A stretch of 7,958 nucleotides of DNA from Nitrospirota bacterium (lineage in GTDB: Bacteria > Nitrospinota > Nitrospinia > Nitrospinales > Nitrospinaceae): NCBI GenBank assembly GCA_030600405.1, contig JAUVMD010000046.1:1-7958 (forward strand), in the 5' to 3' direction. Under the pieces are notes generated by a model. That model was not told where the DNA came from, ran no database searches, and saw only the letters and a list, made by a program, of their open reading frames with translations. Shown one piece after another: positions 6,412 through 7,958 of this stretch (position 1 is the first letter of the stretch; each line of letters opens with the position of its first letter). The translations under genes were made by a program, and so were the position numbers.

Positions 6412-6440
6412 TTTGCAGACCCCGCCGGGTCTGTTCTAAT
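6412..6440 (+). promoter_or_regulatory. Extended -10 promoter for the ABC exporter
   Basis: TTTGCA (6412-6417, 4 of 6) and TCTAAT (6435-6440, 5 of 6) are 17 bases apart, and TG at 6432-6433 gives an extended -10. Transcription would start near 6446-6447. That coincides with an ATG at 6446 in frame with the exporter, so the message may be leaderless. If the ATG at 6527 is used instead, there would be a leader of about 80 bases. Confidence 0.5.
6416..6433. promoter_or_regulatory. Perfect palindrome, probable operator between divergent genes
   Basis: CAGACCC (6416-6422) and GGGTCTG (6427-6433) are perfect inverted repeats around a 4-base centre. The element occupies nearly the whole spacer of the promoter at 6412-6440, a classic site for a repressor dimer or a MerR-type activator. 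As RNA it could be a hairpin, but no T-run follows, so a terminator is unlikely. It also lies upstream of the reductase gene on the other strand. Confidence 0.5.
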
Positions 6441-6526
6441 AGTGAATGGAAACCAAAATATCATTGAATGCCAACCGTGTCAGGTGGAAATCCGGGCCGG
6501 GCGGTTTTTTTAATACGAATACTCCT

Positions 6527-7958
6527 ATGAAATCGTTACTCCGAGTTTTAGGTTACCTGAAACCCTATAAAAAATTCGTTGCGCTGACCCTCGGGTTCGC
6601 CATTCTCACCACCCTGCTGGATCTGGTCCCGCCCTGGCTGATCAAAGTGATCGTCGACCATCTGGAGGAGCACTTCGACGACGGCTGGGTATACGCCTTC
6701 GTTCTGTTTCTGGTGCTGGTGTATTTCGGCAGGAATTATTCCAATTACAAGCGCATCCTGATCAACAACCGGCTCGAGCAAAAGGTCGTCTTCGATATCC
6801 GGTCGCACGTTTACCGCGCCCTCCAGAAACTGTCGCTCAATTATTTCGAGAACCGGTCGACCGGCGAGATCATGTCCCGCGTCAACGACGACGTCACCTA
6901 CGTCGAGCGGATTTTCATCGACGGCGTGGAACAGGTCGTCACCGCCGCGCTGACTCTGGTCGGTATTATGATCATTCTGTTCTACCTGCACTGGAAACTG
7001 GCGGTCGCCGCGCTGATTCCCATTCCCTTTCTGGTGATCGGCGCGTGGAAGTATACCGTGCGGGCGCACAGTCTTTACCACCAGGTGCGGGAACGCGCCG
7101 CCAAAATGAACGGCATCCTGCAAGACACCATCTCCGGGATCAAGGAAACCCTCGCCTTCAACCGCCAGCGCCACGAGGTGAAACGGTTCGAGCGGCGGAG
7201 CGACGACTACTGCCAGAGCACGCTGGAAGTGATGCGCCTGTGGGCCGTCTACTCCCCGGCCATGATGTTTCTGGGGTCGATGGGAACGGTTGCGATCATC
7301 CTGTACGGCATCGGCATGGTGCAGGCGCAGGAGATCACCGTGGGAACGCTGGTTGCGTTTATCTTGTACCTTGGCCTGTTTTACACGCCGATCAACCAAC
7401 TTCATACGTTAAACCATATGCTCCAACACGCGCTGGCATCCGGCGAACGGTTGTTTGAAATTATCGACGCGCAACCGGACGTGGAAGAAGATGCGCACCC
7501 GCTCCATCCCGGCGCCCCGGTTCAGGGGGAAGTGACGTTTGATGCGGTGGATTTTTCCTATATACCATCCAAGCAGATTCTGCATCAGGTGTCCTTCAAC
7601 CTGCTGCCGGGAGAAAAAGTGGCGCTGGTGGGTCATACCGGAAGCGGCAAATCCACACTCGTCAAACTGCTTATGCGGTTTTATGATGCCGATGCCGGAC
7701 AGATCCGCATCGACGGTCACCCGATCAAAAAACTAAGTCTGGATTATCTGCGGGAGCAGGTGGGACTGGTATCGCAGGAGCCGTTTCTGTTCAACGGCAC
7801 GGTGGAGGAAAACATTCTGTACGGCAAGCTGGACGCCAACCGCGATGAGGTGGAACGGGCGGCTCGGGCGGCGCATGCCCACGATTTCATCGAACAGTTA
7901 CCCAACGGGTACGAAACGTTGATCGGCGAGCGCGGTGTGAAACTCTCCGGCGGCGAGA
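6527..7958 (+). CDS. ABC exporter half-transporter (MsbA-like), 3' end outside window
   Basis: The product is a transmembrane domain fused to an ATPase domain, as in MsbA-like lipid or drug exporters that work as homo- or heterodimers in the inner membrane. The first 310 residues hold about six hydrophobic helices (near 18-36, 55-68, 137-153, 158-174, 243-265, 270-288) with the coupling stretch YFENRSTGEIMSRVNDD (106-122). The ATPase part shows an A-loop Tyr (FSYIP, Y345), Walker A GHTGSGKST (369-377), Q-loop SQEPF (Q417) and the signature LSGGE (473-477), where the window ends. Walker B and the H-loop are therefore missing only because of the edge. Typical full length is near 580-600. Start 6527 matches the usual family N-terminus but has no Shine-Dalgarno. 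An in-frame ATG at 6446, right after a stop at 6443 and six bases past the -10, would add 27 residues. Substrate is unknown. Confidence 0.95.
   Translation, partial: MKSLLRVLGYLKPYKKFVALTLGFAILTTLLDLVPPWLIKVIVDHLEEHFDDGWVYAFVLFLVLVYFGRNYSNYKRILINNRLEQKVVFDIRSHVYRALQKLSLNYFENRSTGEIMSRVNDDVTYVERIFIDGVEQVVTAALTLVGIMIILFYLHWKLAVAALIPIPFLVIGAWKYTVRAHSLYHQVRERAAKMNGILQDTISGIKETLAFNRQRHEVKRFERRSDDYCQSTLEVMRLWAVYSPAMMFLGSMGTVAIILYGIGMVQAQEITVGTLVAFILYLGLFYTPINQLHTLNHMLQHALASGERLFEIIDAQPDVEEDAHPLHPGAPVQGEVTFDAVDFSYIPSKQILHQVSFNLLPGEKVALVGHTGSGKSTLVKLLMRFYDADAGQIRIDGHPIKKLSLDYLREQVGLVSQEPFLFNGTVEENILYGKLDANRDEVERAARAAHAHDFIEQLPNGYETLIGERGVKLSGGE

Noticed and set aside
6473..6511. AACCG/CGGTT arms followed by seven T as an intrinsic terminator before the exporter
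   Set aside because: The loop of over 20 bases lacks a good inner stem, and a terminator here would cut off the gene from its likely promoter. An attenuator is possible but unsupported.
6548..7405. 285-codon open frame on the minus strand opposite the ABC exporter
   Set aside because: It is antisense to the transmembrane domain. The product is rich in His, Asp and Gln with no fold-like pattern, so it is a shadow of the exporter frame.

Overview
The window is chromosomal DNA from a Gram-negative bacterium of moderate G+C content. The evidence is housekeeping genes, a type IV prepilin peptidase, a probable lipoprotein start with a lipobox, an MsbA-like exporter and a textbook sigma-54 (-24/-12) promoter. 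The order thpR-recA-recX and the protein style fit lineages such as Nitrospinota or the former deltaproteobacteria. That placement is an inference from general impression and has not been tested. No phage, transposon, CRISPR or RNA gene was seen.

Layout. Positions 1-73 (minus) hold the first 24 codons of a probable lipoprotein. It diverges from a small, very basic protein of unknown function (212-490, plus) that has a sigma-54 promoter at 141-158. Next come an MscS-family channel (654-1742), the RNA 2',3'-cyclic phosphodiesterase ThpR (1889-2482), RecA (2530-3603), RecX (3612-4064), a prepilin peptidase (4134-4934) and a short single-span membrane protein with a helical tail (4990-5421). All of these are on the plus strand. 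An aldo/keto reductase lies convergently on the minus strand (5432-6379). It diverges from an ABC half-transporter (6527 or 6446 to past the right edge), which is cut off inside the ATPase signature motif.

How the genes relate. thpR-recA-recX is a recombination and repair block: RecA is the recombinase and RecX its modulator, with gaps of 47 and 8 bases. The other genes look like independent units. Prepilin peptidase and the small membrane protein each have their own sigma-70-type promoter, and no strong intrinsic terminator is visible between plus-strand genes.

The most interesting signals are regulatory. They are: (1) the sigma-54 promoter in front of an unknown small gene; (2) a perfect 7-bp-arm palindrome (6416-6433) placed almost exactly in the spacer of a probable promoter for the exporter; (3) promoter positions implying that prepilin peptidase, and perhaps the exporter, are made from leaderless mRNAs; (4) an inverted repeat that could mask the thpR ribosome binding site, overlapping a second promoter-like element at the start codon. 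I found no convincing new multigene system.
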